Below, piece after piece: positions 24,401 to 33,489 of a DNA stretch of 64,000 bases (position 1 is its first letter; each line of letters begins with the position of its first letter). A program made the translations under genes and the position numbers. The notes beneath the pieces were generated by a model. The model ran no database searches. It was given only the letters and a program-made list of their open reading frames with translations, and was not told where the DNA came from. The stretch is from Phoronis australis (lineage: Eukaryota > Phoronida > Phoronidae), in contig NMRA01000071.1 of NCBI GenBank assembly GCA_002633005.1, forward strand, positions 949,961-1,013,960, read 5' to 3'.

Positions 24401-27400
24401 TGTCCCTGCTAGAATAAACTCTCTTCAAACCATGCACTCGGTATTGGGAGAGAGTCACTCCCACCACCTCCGTAAGTTATGCCCCTGCTAGAAAAACATC
24501 CCGTCAAACCATGTATCATGTGTTTAGAGGAAGTTACACCTTAGCACCTCCATTATCGATGTCCATTCTATATGGAACGCCGTTCAAACCATGTACAGGG
24601 TGCTGGCAGGAGGTCAGATACGGACCCTGCTTAACGATGTCCCTGCTAGAAGGAACTTCCTTCAAAACATGCTCAATGTGCTGGCCACTGTTTGAAATCA
24701 CTTCCTATAGTGGCCAGCACATTGTACATGGTTTGAAAAGCAGCTTTAGAAGATTGTTGAATGTGGATAGGGATCTTCTCACTGTTCATGCATCATATTA
24801 ACCAATGATTTGTTTTGTTGAAATACTACAGTACCTGCAATCTGATCCGTGTCCAGTGTTTGTGTCAGCGTACGTTTCAGGGTCCATGAGTGCAATAGGC
24901 TTGGGCAACGTCTACGGCGCGTCATCGTCAACAGCTGAGAGAATGTTTTACGCTGCTTTCACAACGCCGCGGTAAATCATTGTTTCAATCGCTTGGCATT
25001 ATTTTAGAACAATCGTGGTAAATGTGTTGCCAGGGAACTGCCTATTTATAATCGTATCACCTTGTTGTGAGTTCCGTCACTACAATCTTCAAAACTCGAG
25101 AAGAGGATCTTGTAACTATTCATTTTGATCGGTTTTAAGGTACATGTAAATTATAATTGTGTTCCGTGGTAGTCACAAGTGCTCAACTGCAATAACGATA
25201 CGACCTTCGATTTTTTTAATAGCGTGACACTTTAAGTCTTCAATCTTGGATAGTCATTCCTGACAAGACAGATCTTGTTCGGCGAAGTTTTTAAACTTGT
25301 AATTCAATACCGAAGGAGACCGGAGAAACTCGCCTCCTATTTAACAAGCTTAGCCTGTCTTACACATCAATGAGATTTTCTAGGTATGCTATTCCCGAGA
25401 AATGATACTCAATTTTCCGAATTCATAAGCCATGTCCCGAAGCCCAATTTTGCGAGCCAAGGAAACCTGAAGGTGTAGTACCTGGAGGTTGAATTCACTA
25501 ACGCAGGGACAACGCTAGAAAATATAGATCTCGCGAGATTATAAGAGATATTGTCATGCATCTCCAATGATAGCACGTGATTTTGGCTAGATTTTTCTCA
25601 CCGCAAAAAGGTAATGAACTCTAAACAGGTACTGCATTCGAGAGGTATAGCTCGGCGTCGGCAGTGTAATATACGAATTGTCTTGCATTTTATGTGTATG
25701 CTCATAAAATTACACCCGAGTCCGAAATCCCACGCGTATTGCAATGTTGTCGAAAAACTCGAAATTCTGATGCTGATGGGGTAGGCAAGGGTGTCTGAAA
25801 GATACATCTAAGGACTAAAGCAAACCCAGACCAACAAATTCATATTTCTTTGGAAAGAAATTTGAGAATGTTGTTCTTTTTGTAGCAATGCCATCCAAAT
25901 GTCTGCTGTCTGCGCGTACAAGTGGCAAGATGTCCTTGATGCGTTTGATGGTCGATTTAAAGAACAAAAAATTCCCCACGGCGTGTGGTTGCCCGTTTCT
26001 TACAACAAAATGACACATGCTCGTCATCCTACGAAGGTGAGAACCGAATGCTCCCTTTTCCGGTGTGTAAGAACATTGTTGGCTATTGTATGGCCGTACA
26101 TGTATGCTTCGATATAGTCTGCTTTCCTCATGTTTCTGCACGGTTCGGAAAAAAACGCGGATCAGTCAGAAACAATGACAATAACACCGTTCTAATGGTG
26201 AACCACTTGGGAAACGTAGTCCAATATTGTGCTCTCAAATTGCACTGATGAGTCAAATGCAACAAAAGGTTGAGTGTGTGCCTATGATCGTGTTTCACTC
26301 CGCTACTCCCAGTTCACGAACACACTATTTTTGTCGTCCGTTGATTGGGTGGAACAGTCGAAATTAATACGATGTGTTCATATAAAATTTATTTCCCGTC
26401 GTTAGGTAATAACTTGTGAAACACATTTAATCTGAGATAAATGAATAGATTCAAAAGCACACAACTATTATCCACGATTAGTCGAAAGATTTTTAGAACC
26501 GCATAAGAATTCAGAATCATATGTAACCCAGGCTTCCCATGTGTCTGTTTTGCGAGTAGGTTATATATGACTGCAGTGTAAGTTAAATCCTGCTGATCAG
26601 TCGCTTTTGAAGGATGTGAGATTTTGGTTACATCAACGATATCCTTCCACACCGGTAACCTGACAAACGCTATATCGACATAAGAGTGACCGAGTTATGT
26701 TAAATGTTTTCTTGAGTTTAATGTTGAACAGCTGCATACGAATCAGGTAATTCATTTTTGCAGTAAATTCCCGAGAAACTTCATTCAAGCCACCGCCTCA
26801 CGCTAAGTCTTACGCTAAGTGAACGCTTACTTTTTTGACAGCATAGACCGGTTGTTGTAAAGTCGCAATTCGTCCAACTTGTGGATCGATAACACAGAAC
26901 AGTCTATGTCTAACGCCGATTAAATGGATGCATTCTTCTTGCCAGTGTGTAGATAAAACAAAACTGTTGTCGCTTCACGCACAACAGTTCAACAAAGAAC
27001 ATCCCATAATGGACGAGCCAGTGCCGCCTTACGCTTGCGGATCTATCTTCGTGGGCACAAGCCTAAACAGGACTTTCACTCATATTGTCATCGACTTCCG
27101 AGTCGAAGCAGCCGACGGAAAGTTTTACGACGTTCTTTTCATTGGGATGAGTAAGTGTTTTTTGGAAAAATTCCTCCAAATTTCGTAAAATCTTTTTTCC
27201 TACATTTCTTCTACCCGAAATGAGACTTATACTACAATACTATTAAGCAAGAGTGATTGTTAGATTTTTATCCCACGCGTGTTGAGTCTGTTGAGGGAAA
27301 TATATAATATAATAAAATTTTCCGTATTCACTTCACGCACTAATTCTACAGCGACCTCTGACATGGAAAGTTCAAAAGTTAGGTCAATGTTGACTCTACG

Positions 27401-30400
27401 TCTTCAGCCGGTTCGATCATCAAACTTTCCGAATATAGTTTAAAGTAATACAGTTGCAACAGTGTGACTAACACTCCACATGCAACAAGGACCTAAACGT
27501 AAAATCTGGAACAAAACTGTTAATTATAAGACACTTTCTCTCAGTTTTCAATTGCTGAATATTATATCAACTGCAACTCAGGCGCCGATTCCTAGGAAAT
27601 TAAAATATCAAAACTTGTTGTTTTTTAACTATTTCCAGGAGATTTTACAAGTTCAGTTCACTGCTCAATTGTCGTTGTTTTCATCTTTGCTACCTCTTTT
27701 CAAGAAACAAATCTTTACTTTTAAAACTGTTTCTTTTTCAAGAGAAAACTTGCAAAATAACGCGCAAGTACATACATATAGGATGTGATCCGCCATGTGA
27801 ACAGTCTGGGTGAAGTTTTTGAAAAATCTGCCGAAAAATGTAAGAAACTTTTTTTGACCTTATTCCGCGTATCGACCTCGACCTTCGGTCTCGCTCAAGA
27901 CGCGGAATAACGTCTCGTGTGATATTATTTCATGTACGCCTCTCTCGGAACGTTTTGTGTATGTACAGGTACTTCCCTTTGACCATGACAAAGATCAAAG
28001 CGTTGTTTTTCTAACCTCAAACCATTGCGCGTTAGACACCCAGTACGTTCAAATGATAATGAAAATTAAAAACAAATAATTTAAGTTGCTATCGTTTTAG
28101 TATTTGGGCTTCCAATTAGAAATAAACTTTAAATGCAGCAACAATATTTGCGCATCAGAAACAGTCAAGTAAGGACATGTTGCAAATTACATTTTTGTAT
28201 TATGTGGTACAGCGATTTCAGTATATCTTTATACCGCGTCTAGTGAGACAAATACTAACTGCATCATTTCAGCTTGTAAGACACTGGCAGTTTTGGTGTG
28301 CGTTTTAATCTCCACACGTGTGTTTCAGTGAGACAACTTTCAGGAAAAAAGGTGAAACTGAATGTATAAGCCGTCGTAATTGTCTCTAAAATCTCTTTGA
28401 GTTACTTGTTAATATATGCCCAAAATAGACTCGGTGATTGGCTTTGACATTTTGCTGTTGATATGAAGCAATTGCAGAGGGTCTGGTCTTCCACCCCTCA
28501 CACAATAAACCGTAGACAAGTTTTATAAATTATTCATTTTAAACGTTTTTACCTGATTATGCTTAAGCGGCGTTCATGCCAATTTTTGTTTTCGTTCAGG
28601 TGACGGCACGGTTCGCAAAGCCTACAACAGAGGTCACGGAGGTGATATAGATACCGTTATTGTCGAGGACATCCCAGCATTTAGAGACGGACTCCCCATA
28701 GAAAATATGAAGCTCCATAAAAAGAACGGTCGCGTGAGCATAATAGTTGCGTCAAAGAAGCAAATCAAGAAGTTCTCCGCCTCTGATTGTTGTGCGCACT
28801 CATCCTGCACTAAGTGTGTTGGGTCTAAGGACGTCTACTGCTCCTGGAACCGAAGCCGCAAAAAGTGTGAGAAGTCTACCAAAGGACTCCAGAGTCTTGT
28901 CACTGGACATCATCGTCTGTGCACACCTTACATGACGACTACAGACAACGGAACAGGTGAGCCTTTGTTTGAAAAAAAACGTAAACGCAAAACTTTGGCC
29001 TTTTGGATAGTCCTAGATAAGTAGAGAATGTTTTCAAATAGCCAATTTCTACATGTCGTGGTGTTGCGCAGTTTTGCTCACGAAAGCACGAAAAATCGGT
29101 CGAGTGATTTACATATCTTGTCTTCTGGTTGAACACCTAGTAGAATTCTAAATAACACATCTAGGATGTTGTTGTGTCGCCGTGTTACAAACACGGACTA
29201 CATGTTATCGCAGTCGCGGTGCTGCATATACATGTTATCGCAGTCACGGTGCTACATATACATGTTATCGCAGTCATGGTGCTACATATACATGTTATCG
29301 CAGTCACGGTGCTACATATACATGTTATCGCAGTCACGGTGCTACATATTTGTCTGCAATCCATCATTCCTGGTAGTAAACCCCAGGATAGGTATTCCTA
29401 AATGTCACTTTTCAATTGCCGGTGCAGCACTGAAAAGTGGAGCCTATAGTCCGCCCCCCTTCCCCCTGTGGTGCATGGCCCATAGACCATGGGAGGTACA
29501 GCACTAAAAAGTGGGAAAGCTATAGCCCCCAGCGCCCAATTGTGCGCCTCCCATGGTTTCACTTTGATGGTATCCCAAATTCAGATCCAGCGTATGCTAA
29601 ACGTGCACTCGGTAACAACAGACATGTGAATCGGAAATGTGCGATTTTCATCGATTTTCATGTATAGTGATCACCGACATGTTCATTTAAAAGATTTCAA
29701 ATCACCACTTTTCGTTCAGTTTATTTACCGGATAAGTCGATGACGTGCTGAAATGTACTGCACGCGTGTGCTATTAATCGCGGAGCAATGACTTTTGTGT
29801 GTACGTGTATCCAAAACTCAGCACATAAACAGAACTGAAAGTCCATCGGAGGGCTTTTCACCGCGTGATGAAATGGATATAAACCAAGAGAATGGGAGGG
29901 CATTTCTTGTTTAGTGTGTCAGTGCTAACCAAAAAAAAAAAAAAATCCCCTGACACGTTTCGAAAACCGAAAACTGTGTTACCGGTTTTATTTACCCTAT
30001 TTTCAAGTTCCTCAAACAAAACGATTCAAATCGCCTGCCATCCTCTTCGCTTTTTGACCGAATAGCGTCATGTAGTGACACGAAAGCTAGTCAATGAGTC
30101 CAGTGAATTCTTAAGTTCACAAGATCACCGGTAGAATATAAATTTCGAATGCCGTGTGACAAGCGAAATGTAGAGTCTTCGAGTGAATTTCGAAGGGGTT
30201 GATTTTTACAGAGATATAATCGCCGTATTTTTGCAATAATTATGTTGTGGGTACCTACGACAAAACTTGACNCTGAGCTTGTATGGTGGGTACCTGCAAT
30301 GTCTGTGAGTATGCCTGAGCTTGTATGGTGGGTACCTGCAATGTCTGTGAGTATGCCTGAGCTTGTATGTTGGGTACCTGCAATGTCTGTGAGTATGCCT

Positions 30401-32458
30401 GAGTTTGTATGGTGGGTACCTGCAATGTCTGTGAGTATGCCTGAGCTTGTATGGTGGGTACCTGCGACATGGCATGAGTTGGAATTGTCATCAGACCTAA
30501 GCTGATATCTCCACATTGCAGTCTTTAAAAACTTGAGTGAGGTCGATATTCTACAGTGTACATCCGGGTTATTTTGGCGGTAGATTGTAATTAAATCTCT
30601 TTGAAAAGAAGGATTAAGTACGATTGTAGTTGTGACACCTCGTAAGAAATTTCACTTAGTAAAAGTTTTGCAATAATTGGAAGTCTGATTTGTAATCCCA
30701 GCTAATAGGCCAATGAGGTTCTTCATAGGATGAACATGAGTTGTTCTACAGAAAGCGTAGTTTGTTTCACCAGCAGTAATGTGTCACTGTACAGCGTACT
30801 GGCAAGCAGCCAGTAAAGCGTGCCATTACCAAACATTCACAACGTGTGTGTGTCCACTGATTTTGGGCAAAATATGAGGACACTGCTAATCGCTGTTGTC
30901 CCTTGTTTGATTCTGGTCAATAGATGTCATGCAAGAGTTCGTAAAAGAGTCAAAATTCATCCCCTCGGCGGCACCTCGTCTACCAACCAGCACCATAGCG
31001 ACTATCCTGACTGCTTTCAACCTTTGGCTGGTATGATCTTAGATGCAGACCTGTGGAAGTTGTTTGCCAACAAGAATATTGATTGACACCGTACGTAGAC
31101 GATAATGTTCGTCGATGGTCTTTGTACCGCATGGGTAAATTGAGTCGTAAACGAAACGGGGCTTTTTTGCATTAAGTGGCGAATATATTTCCTTTAAGAA
31201 GCTACCTGGTCTGGACCTACTAACAGACAATAAGATAGACTTTCACATCGATTTTGTGATACACAGTAATGTTCTGTGAACAGCGATACCCTTCAAGACT
31301 TTGGCCAATTCTGCGAAACAGGATAGCATGCCCCGAACATTATGTAGGCTACACGAGAATAAATTGGAAAGACGTACCAAAAACAAACTTCTAAAATTTT
31401 TACTTGAACATATATGATTGTGGAGCAGTACGAAGATGTTAACTGTTGTTACTGTCACTTTAGCTGTAAGCGCATTCACACATTCTCAACGTTTTGCATC
31501 AAGACAACCATATGGTGGCAGGATTCAAAGGTTTTACTATGCAAAGTGTGAACTTTTACTTTTGCTTTAGTGTGAACTCAAGTTGATTATTCTGTGGTCA
31601 ATTATATCACTTTTTACGTGGTTGACTGTGTAAATCTACAGTATTTTAAACATTTTACCTTAGAAATAGAGTCATGTATTGTCAACCACTATAGTACAAA
31701 CATGACTTGTTGACTAAAGTCACAATTGTGACCGCAGTACTAAAGTCACAGTTGTGACTGCAGTACTGAAGTCACAATTGTAACCGCAGTACTAAAATCA
31801 CAATTGTGACCGCTGTACTAAAATAATTACAATTATGACCGCCGTACTAAAATCGCAGTTGTGACCGCAGTACTAAAGTCACAATTGTAACCGCAGTACT
31901 AAAATCACAATTGTGACCGCAGTACTTAAATCACAGTTGTGACCGCAGCACTAAAGTCACAGTTGTGACCACAGTACTAAAATCACAGTTGTGACCACAG
32001 TACTAAAGTCACAATTGTAACCGCAGTACTAAAATCACAATTGTGACCGCAGTACTAAAATCACAAGTGTGGCCGAAGTACTAAAGTCGCAGTTGTGACC
32101 GCAGTTCTAAAGTCACAATTGTGACCGCAGTACTTAAGTCACAACATCTAGTTTGAACTCGGGATTTCTCGCACTTACTAGAAAGCTTGAGCTTTACTCG
32201 AGTTTGGAACTATATTCGGGGTGGGAGTCATAAGTGCGAATTTGGACCACGTGGTTCGCGTAATCCATAATGTATCCAAACATAGAATAAGTAACAATTA
32301 AATTGATTTCGTCTTAAATGACAGCGGTGAATGCTTCATACATTTTCGATTTTGTATAAAAGGTTTAGTTTTCGGACCCCTGATGTTCACGTTTGACCTT
32401 TTTTGTTGCAGGCACCTTGGCTGTATTTCCCAGCAACTACTGTTACACGAGAACATAA
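15396..32458 (+). CDS. Semaphorin gene A: secreted sema-PSI protein, 12 exons, 554 aa
   Basis: Semaphorins are secreted or membrane guidance ligands that bind plexins through a seven-bladed sema propeller. Coding exons: 15396-15468, 18270-18372, 18545-18590, 19400-19567, 19937-20129, 22261-22349, 22771-22912, 24881-24971, 25886-26036, 26946-27150, 28600-28956, 32412-32458. Joined, they give 1665 bases in one open frame. Residues 1-25 are a signal peptide, about 30-480 the sema domain and about 484-525 a PSI domain. Family signatures include GDTVVVGARNAIYQL, CGTNAMEPECR, GLCPMTPDQNSTAVY, DKVYFVFRE, SAVCAYKW and ADGKFYDVLFIGM. The PSI part has CTKCVGSKDVYCSW. No Ig domain, TM segment or thrombospondin repeat was found, so the protein is shorter than typical Sema2/Sema3 proteins (an Ig domain usually follows the PSI). 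All internal phases agree. Introns 1 and 4 begin with GC; the others begin with GT. The last exon is the least certain part. Confidence 0.85.
15469..15474 (+). promoter_or_regulatory. Non-canonical GC splice donor, gene A intron 1
   Basis: The boundary reads CAG|GCAAGT. GC-AG introns usually have a strong donor consensus around the GC, and this one matches well except for that C. The paralogous intron in gene B has the same GC donor (41770). Confidence 0.65.
16835..16945. other. A-tract followed by GC-rich island in intron 1 of gene A
   Basis: A run of 13 A bases is followed by about 90 GC-rich bases containing the inverted pair CGGTGCGAG...GACCGCACCG. Read on the minus strand, this is a GC-rich segment with a hairpin followed by a T-run, resembling a pol III transcript end. 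The family is unknown. Confidence 0.4.
17205..17870 (+). repeat. Crypton-associated repeat (CR-5), copy 1, about 660 bases
   Basis: Parallel to 27290-27970 over most of its length. Shared words include CTCTGACGTAGAAAGTTCAA, ATAGTTTAAAGTAATACA and TCTCGG..ACGTTTTGT near the right end. Its left 250-300 bases also match the reverse complement of 47150-47475, the 5' part of the Crypton-like element in gene B. It carries no recombinase coding sequence, so it looks like a non-autonomous derivative or a truncated copy. Confidence 0.55.
18270..18372 (+). CDS. Semaphorin A exon 2 (start of sema domain)
   Basis: The acceptor is CTTTTGCAG and the donor AG|GTAAGC. It encodes residues 25-59, including FTFEPDTTNLSYFRDLLIDG and the blade-1 strand DTVVVGA. 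Gene B exon 2 has the same phases and is one codon shorter. Confidence 0.85.
18545..18590 (+). CDS. Semaphorin A exon 3
   Basis: A 46-base micro-exon coding RNAIYQLHVENLRKKA. It is flanked by TTCTAG and GTAAGT. Gene B exon 3 is also 46 bases and codes nearly the same peptide. Short exons at this site are common in semaphorin genes. Confidence 0.85.
18690..18840. repeat. Intronic tandem repeat, about 42-45-base unit, 4 copies
   Basis: Units contain GTGGACATCCTGTGAATATA and GATAACACGCA. The array lies in intron 3 of gene A. Overlapping minus-strand open frames are by-products. Confidence 0.85.
19400..19567 (+). CDS. Semaphorin A exon 4 (CGTNA motif)
   Basis: 56 whole codons (residues 75-130). 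Contains the N-glycosylation sequon NFT at the start, CQNHIRVLL, and the family signature ACGTNAMEPECRTLEL. Gene B exon 4 is also exactly 168 bases. Confidence 0.9.
19568..19573 (+). promoter_or_regulatory. Non-canonical GC splice donor, gene A intron 4
   Basis: CTG|GCAAGT follows the codon corresponding to the end of gene B exon 4, where gene B has TTG|GTAAGT. Reading through instead would insert unrelated residues, so the GC donor is the simplest model. Confidence 0.65.
19937..20129 (+). CDS. Semaphorin A exon 5
   Basis: 193 bases, residues 131-195, acceptor TTGATTCAG and donor GTAAGT. Carries the semaphorin motif GLCPMTPDQNSTAVYAGN and an N-glycosylation sequon (NST). Gene B exon 5 is also 193 bases. 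Confidence 0.9.
20252..20329 (-). repeat. tRNA-like hairpin element (possible SINE head)
   Basis: Eight-base complementary ends (TACCCCAA/TTGGGGTA), a perfect T-arm (CCTGG-TTCGAA loop-CCAGG) and an exact B-box (GGTTCGAATCC). The rest folds as one long hairpin (CCGTG...TAGAC...GTCTA...CACGG) rather than separate D and anticodon arms, so it is not a normal tRNA gene. It lies in intron 5 of gene A. Confidence 0.45.
20690..21230 (-). repeat. Repeat family R1, inverted copy with a THAP-like fragment
   Basis: 20790-21130 matches the reverse complement of 1560-1860. Just before it, at about 20720-20780 on the + strand, there is a short frame starting MAPGCSNSSKKACSKG followed by YRQLP, which resembles the first part of a THAP zinc finger. 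Both parts are decayed. It lies in intron 5 of gene A. Confidence 0.45.
22261..22349 (+). CDS. Semaphorin A exon 6
   Basis: 89 bases, residues 195-224, coding PDFITSFEDGDKVYFVFRE through NCGK, where semaphorins have DKVYFFFRE. The donor AAG|GTAAGA is duplicated 48 bases downstream. Gene B exon 6 is also 89 bases. Confidence 0.9.
22350..22403 (+). promoter_or_regulatory. Duplicated splice donor of gene A exon 6
   Basis: The block CAACTGTGGCAAG|GTAAGA with the following GACAA.TGAG occurs twice, 48 bases apart (donors at 22350 and 22398). Use of the second donor would keep frame but read VRDK followed by a TGA stop at 22362, truncating the sema domain. Gene B has only one copy. Confidence 0.8.
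22771..22912 (+). CDS. Semaphorin A exon 7
   Basis: 142 bases, residues 225-272. Contains RIYSRISRLCKTDTGG and FMSFFKARLTCYV, matching the semaphorin pattern R-x-C-K-x-D-x-GG followed by T-F-K-A-R-L-x-C. Gene B exon 7 is also 142 bases. Confidence 0.9.
23440..24720. repeat. Intronic minisatellite, about 60-base unit, in two blocks
   Basis: Units contain TGTCCCTGCTAGAAAGAACT, CCCTTCAAACC and GGAGGTCACACCCAGCACC. The array occurs twice: once ending at an ambiguous base (23917), then again after a repeat of its own left flank. The second block has extra units. It lies in intron 7 of gene A. The frames with MSLLERTPFKRLRMCGVEV are repeat by-products. Confidence 0.9.
23917..23917. other. Single N joining two near-identical contig ends
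   Basis: Sequence right of the N (ACCATTTTTGTAACTCTTAA) repeats 23367 onward, and sequence left of it repeats up to about 24706. This is the pattern of two overlapping or allelic contigs joined end to end. Confidence 0.7.
24881..24971 (+). CDS. Semaphorin A exon 8
   Basis: 91 bases, residues 272-302. Contains SMSAIGLGNVYG, then MFYAAFTTPR, where semaphorins have the F-x-A-x-FTT motif. The acceptor is ACGTTTCAG. Gene B exon 8 is 85 bases (two codons fewer), with the same phases. Confidence 0.85.
25886..26036 (+). CDS. Semaphorin A exon 9
   Basis: 151 bases, residues 302-352, acceptor TTTTTGTAG and donor AAG|GTGAGA. Encodes NAIQMSAVCAYKWQDVLDAF and FKEQ, matching the semaphorin stretch GSAVCAF followed by the F-x-G-x-F-K-E-Q element. 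Confidence 0.9.
26946..27150 (+). CDS. Semaphorin A exon 10
   Basis: 205 bases, residues 353-421. Contains HPIMDEPVPP (the HPLMD motif) and the penultimate blade, HIVIDFRVEAADGKFYDVLF. The acceptor is TTCTTGCCAG and the donor GTAAGT. Confidence 0.9.
27290..27970 (+). repeat. Crypton-associated repeat (CR-5), copy 2
   Basis: Parallel to 17205-17870, and related over its left part to the reverse complement of 47150-47475. An open frame starting MQQGPKRKIWNKTVNY at 27480 corresponds to MQSGPKYNILYKTVNF upstream of the Crypton recombinase. An inverted pair (TTCCGCGTATCGACC...GACGCGGAA) lies near 27863-27907. It is in intron 10 of gene A. Confidence 0.55.
28600..28956 (+). CDS. Semaphorin A exon 11 (end of sema domain and PSI domain)
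   Basis: 357 bases, residues 421-540. The last propeller strand is SDGTVRKAYNRG (semaphorins: G-T-V-x-K-V). Residues 484-525 form a PSI domain with Cys at 484, 485, 490, 493 and 501 and later cysteines (CCAHSSCTKCVG, VYCSWNRSRKKCE). The donor is ACAG|GTGAGC, phase 1. Confidence 0.9.
29205..29350. repeat. Intronic tandem repeat, 30-base unit, 5 copies
   Basis: Unit CATGTTATCGCAGTCACGGT plus GCTACATATA, nearly perfect. Because 30 is a multiple of three, several frames stay open across it. It lies in intron 11 of gene A. Confidence 0.95.
29929..29945. repeat. Poly(A) tract, 15-17 bases
   Basis: A homopolymer A run in intron 11 of gene A. It could be the tail of a retroposed copy, but no source sequence is recognised to its left. 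Confidence 0.7.
30265..30475. repeat. Intronic tandem repeat, 42-base unit, 5 copies
   Basis: Unit GGTGGGTACCTGCAATGTCT plus GTGAGTATGCCTGAGCTTGTAT (42 bases in all). There is an ambiguous base at 30272 at its left edge. The length is a multiple of three, so frames on both strands stay open; they are not genes. Confidence 0.95.
30874..31086 (+). CDS. Small open frame with signal-peptide-like start, inside intron 11 of gene A
   Basis: 70 codons starting MRTLLIAVVPCLILVN, then a basic segment (ARVRKRVKIH). It could be a secreted microprotein, an alternative exon of gene A, or chance. A phase-1 donor candidate (GCTG|GTATGA at 31031) would in principle fit the second exon of gene B, but gene B already has a better first exon at 41700. 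No homology is recognised. Confidence 0.2.
   Translation: MRTLLIAVVPCLILVNRCHARVRKRVKIHPLGGTSSTNQHHSDYPDCFQPLAGMILDADLWKLFANKNID
31714..32150. repeat. Intronic tandem repeat, 26-base unit, 16 copies, with a CACAATTGTG palindrome
   Basis: Unit AAGTCACAATTGTGACCGCA plus GTACTA. Variants (AGTTGTG, TTGTAACC) alternate, and one two-unit block recurs three times. The array ends about 260 bases before the last exon of gene A. Confidence 0.95.
32412..32458 (+). CDS. Semaphorin A exon 12 (short C-terminal tail, tentative)
   Basis: The acceptor TTTTTTGTTGCAG sits in the right phase (2 bases complete the split codon). It adds GTLAVFPSNYCYTRT and a TAA stop. An AATAAA follows 15 bases later, which supports a terminal exon. 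It would end the protein just after the PSI domain. A different distal exon cannot be excluded. Confidence 0.5.
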
Positions 32459-32472
32459 GTACAAACAATATA

Positions 32473-32478
32473 AATAAA
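32473..32478 (+). promoter_or_regulatory. Candidate poly(A) signal of gene A
   Basis: AATAAA, 15 bases past the proposed stop codon of gene A. A second A/T-rich cluster follows at about 32505. Confidence 0.4.
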
Positions 32479-33489
32479 TTGTAGATCAATGACGCCTGTA
32501 TTTAATTTTATTCCTAAAACTGCATTATGAACTACTGTAATTGTTAAATTTTTCCGGCCAACTCGGTTAAGTAGCAATTTCGGATAGCACCTACCGGCGG
32601 TTATACACATCTATATCGACTGTCGCTCACAGATTTTCCTGAAACTTTATGCGGGCTTGCACTACCCCTACAGTAAGTAACATTTAATTTTCGGACACAA
32701 GCCTTCATGCTGATCTCTCAATTTTTTTTGTATTTGTTTCAGTATAAAGCTGTGAGATTTGCAAGCCTATCGAGAGATTTTAAAAATTTACATGTAGGAA
32801 TAACTAGGGTTTTGTTTTCTGTAAACCCTGCTTTCAGAGCCAGAAACATTTTCAACCAAAGAGCAAACAAAAGAACATGCGTGAATATGAAACCAGTGTA
32901 ATTGGGTGGTATTGGGCTATTTAGTACACGCATCAAGACAAACGTTGCTTTGTGGTTAACGTGTGCTTTTAATAAGTAAGCCTTGCACAATTTGGCTACT
33001 AGGTTACTGCGATTACACAGCAGTTTTGTGAAAAGATGCACTCTAAAACATCACTATGTGTGTACGTTAAGTGGATTTGAATTTTTTATTTAAAGGGTTT
33101 AGAGACTGTGGGAAGCCCAAGGAGGGTTTTTGGGGGGAGGGGGCAGGATGTGGTTTTGTCTCCTCCCCTTCTGTTCACTTTAGCGATTTTCTACATAGTC
33201 TGGTGACATCATTCACTTCATGTTTGTAATGAAAGGGCAGTGGAATGAAAGGTGAGGGACAAGAGTGCAAGTAGTAATGATAGTAAAGGTTCCAGGGTGA
33301 GGGGGAGGGGGGCCACTTTTGTGCCACAAATAATTACAAAGGGCGACTATATTCATACAGCGAGGGCTGCGTGTATAACAAAAGCAACTCAAAGCGTTGA
33401 AATTCGCCTACAAATGCACCACATGCAGTGTGCTTCAAGGGGTGTTTATTTCTATCAAAAAATGGCCACTAAGTTACACAGAACATGAC

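Noticed and set aside
23612-24801. Open frames of 84-108 codons (MSLLERTPFK...) repeated in intron 7 of gene A
   Set aside because: They are by-products of the 60-base tandem array and disappear outside it.
29166-30516. Overlapping frames of 60-141 codons on both strands with Cys- or His-rich repeats
   Set aside because: They follow 30- and 42-base minisatellites whose lengths are multiples of three; no start, domain or splice support.
30874-31030. First exon of semaphorin B
   Set aside because: The donor phase would fit exon 2 of gene B, but 41700-41769 fits equally in phase, matches gene A exon 1 in sequence and lies at the same 2.8-2.9 kb distance from exon 2.
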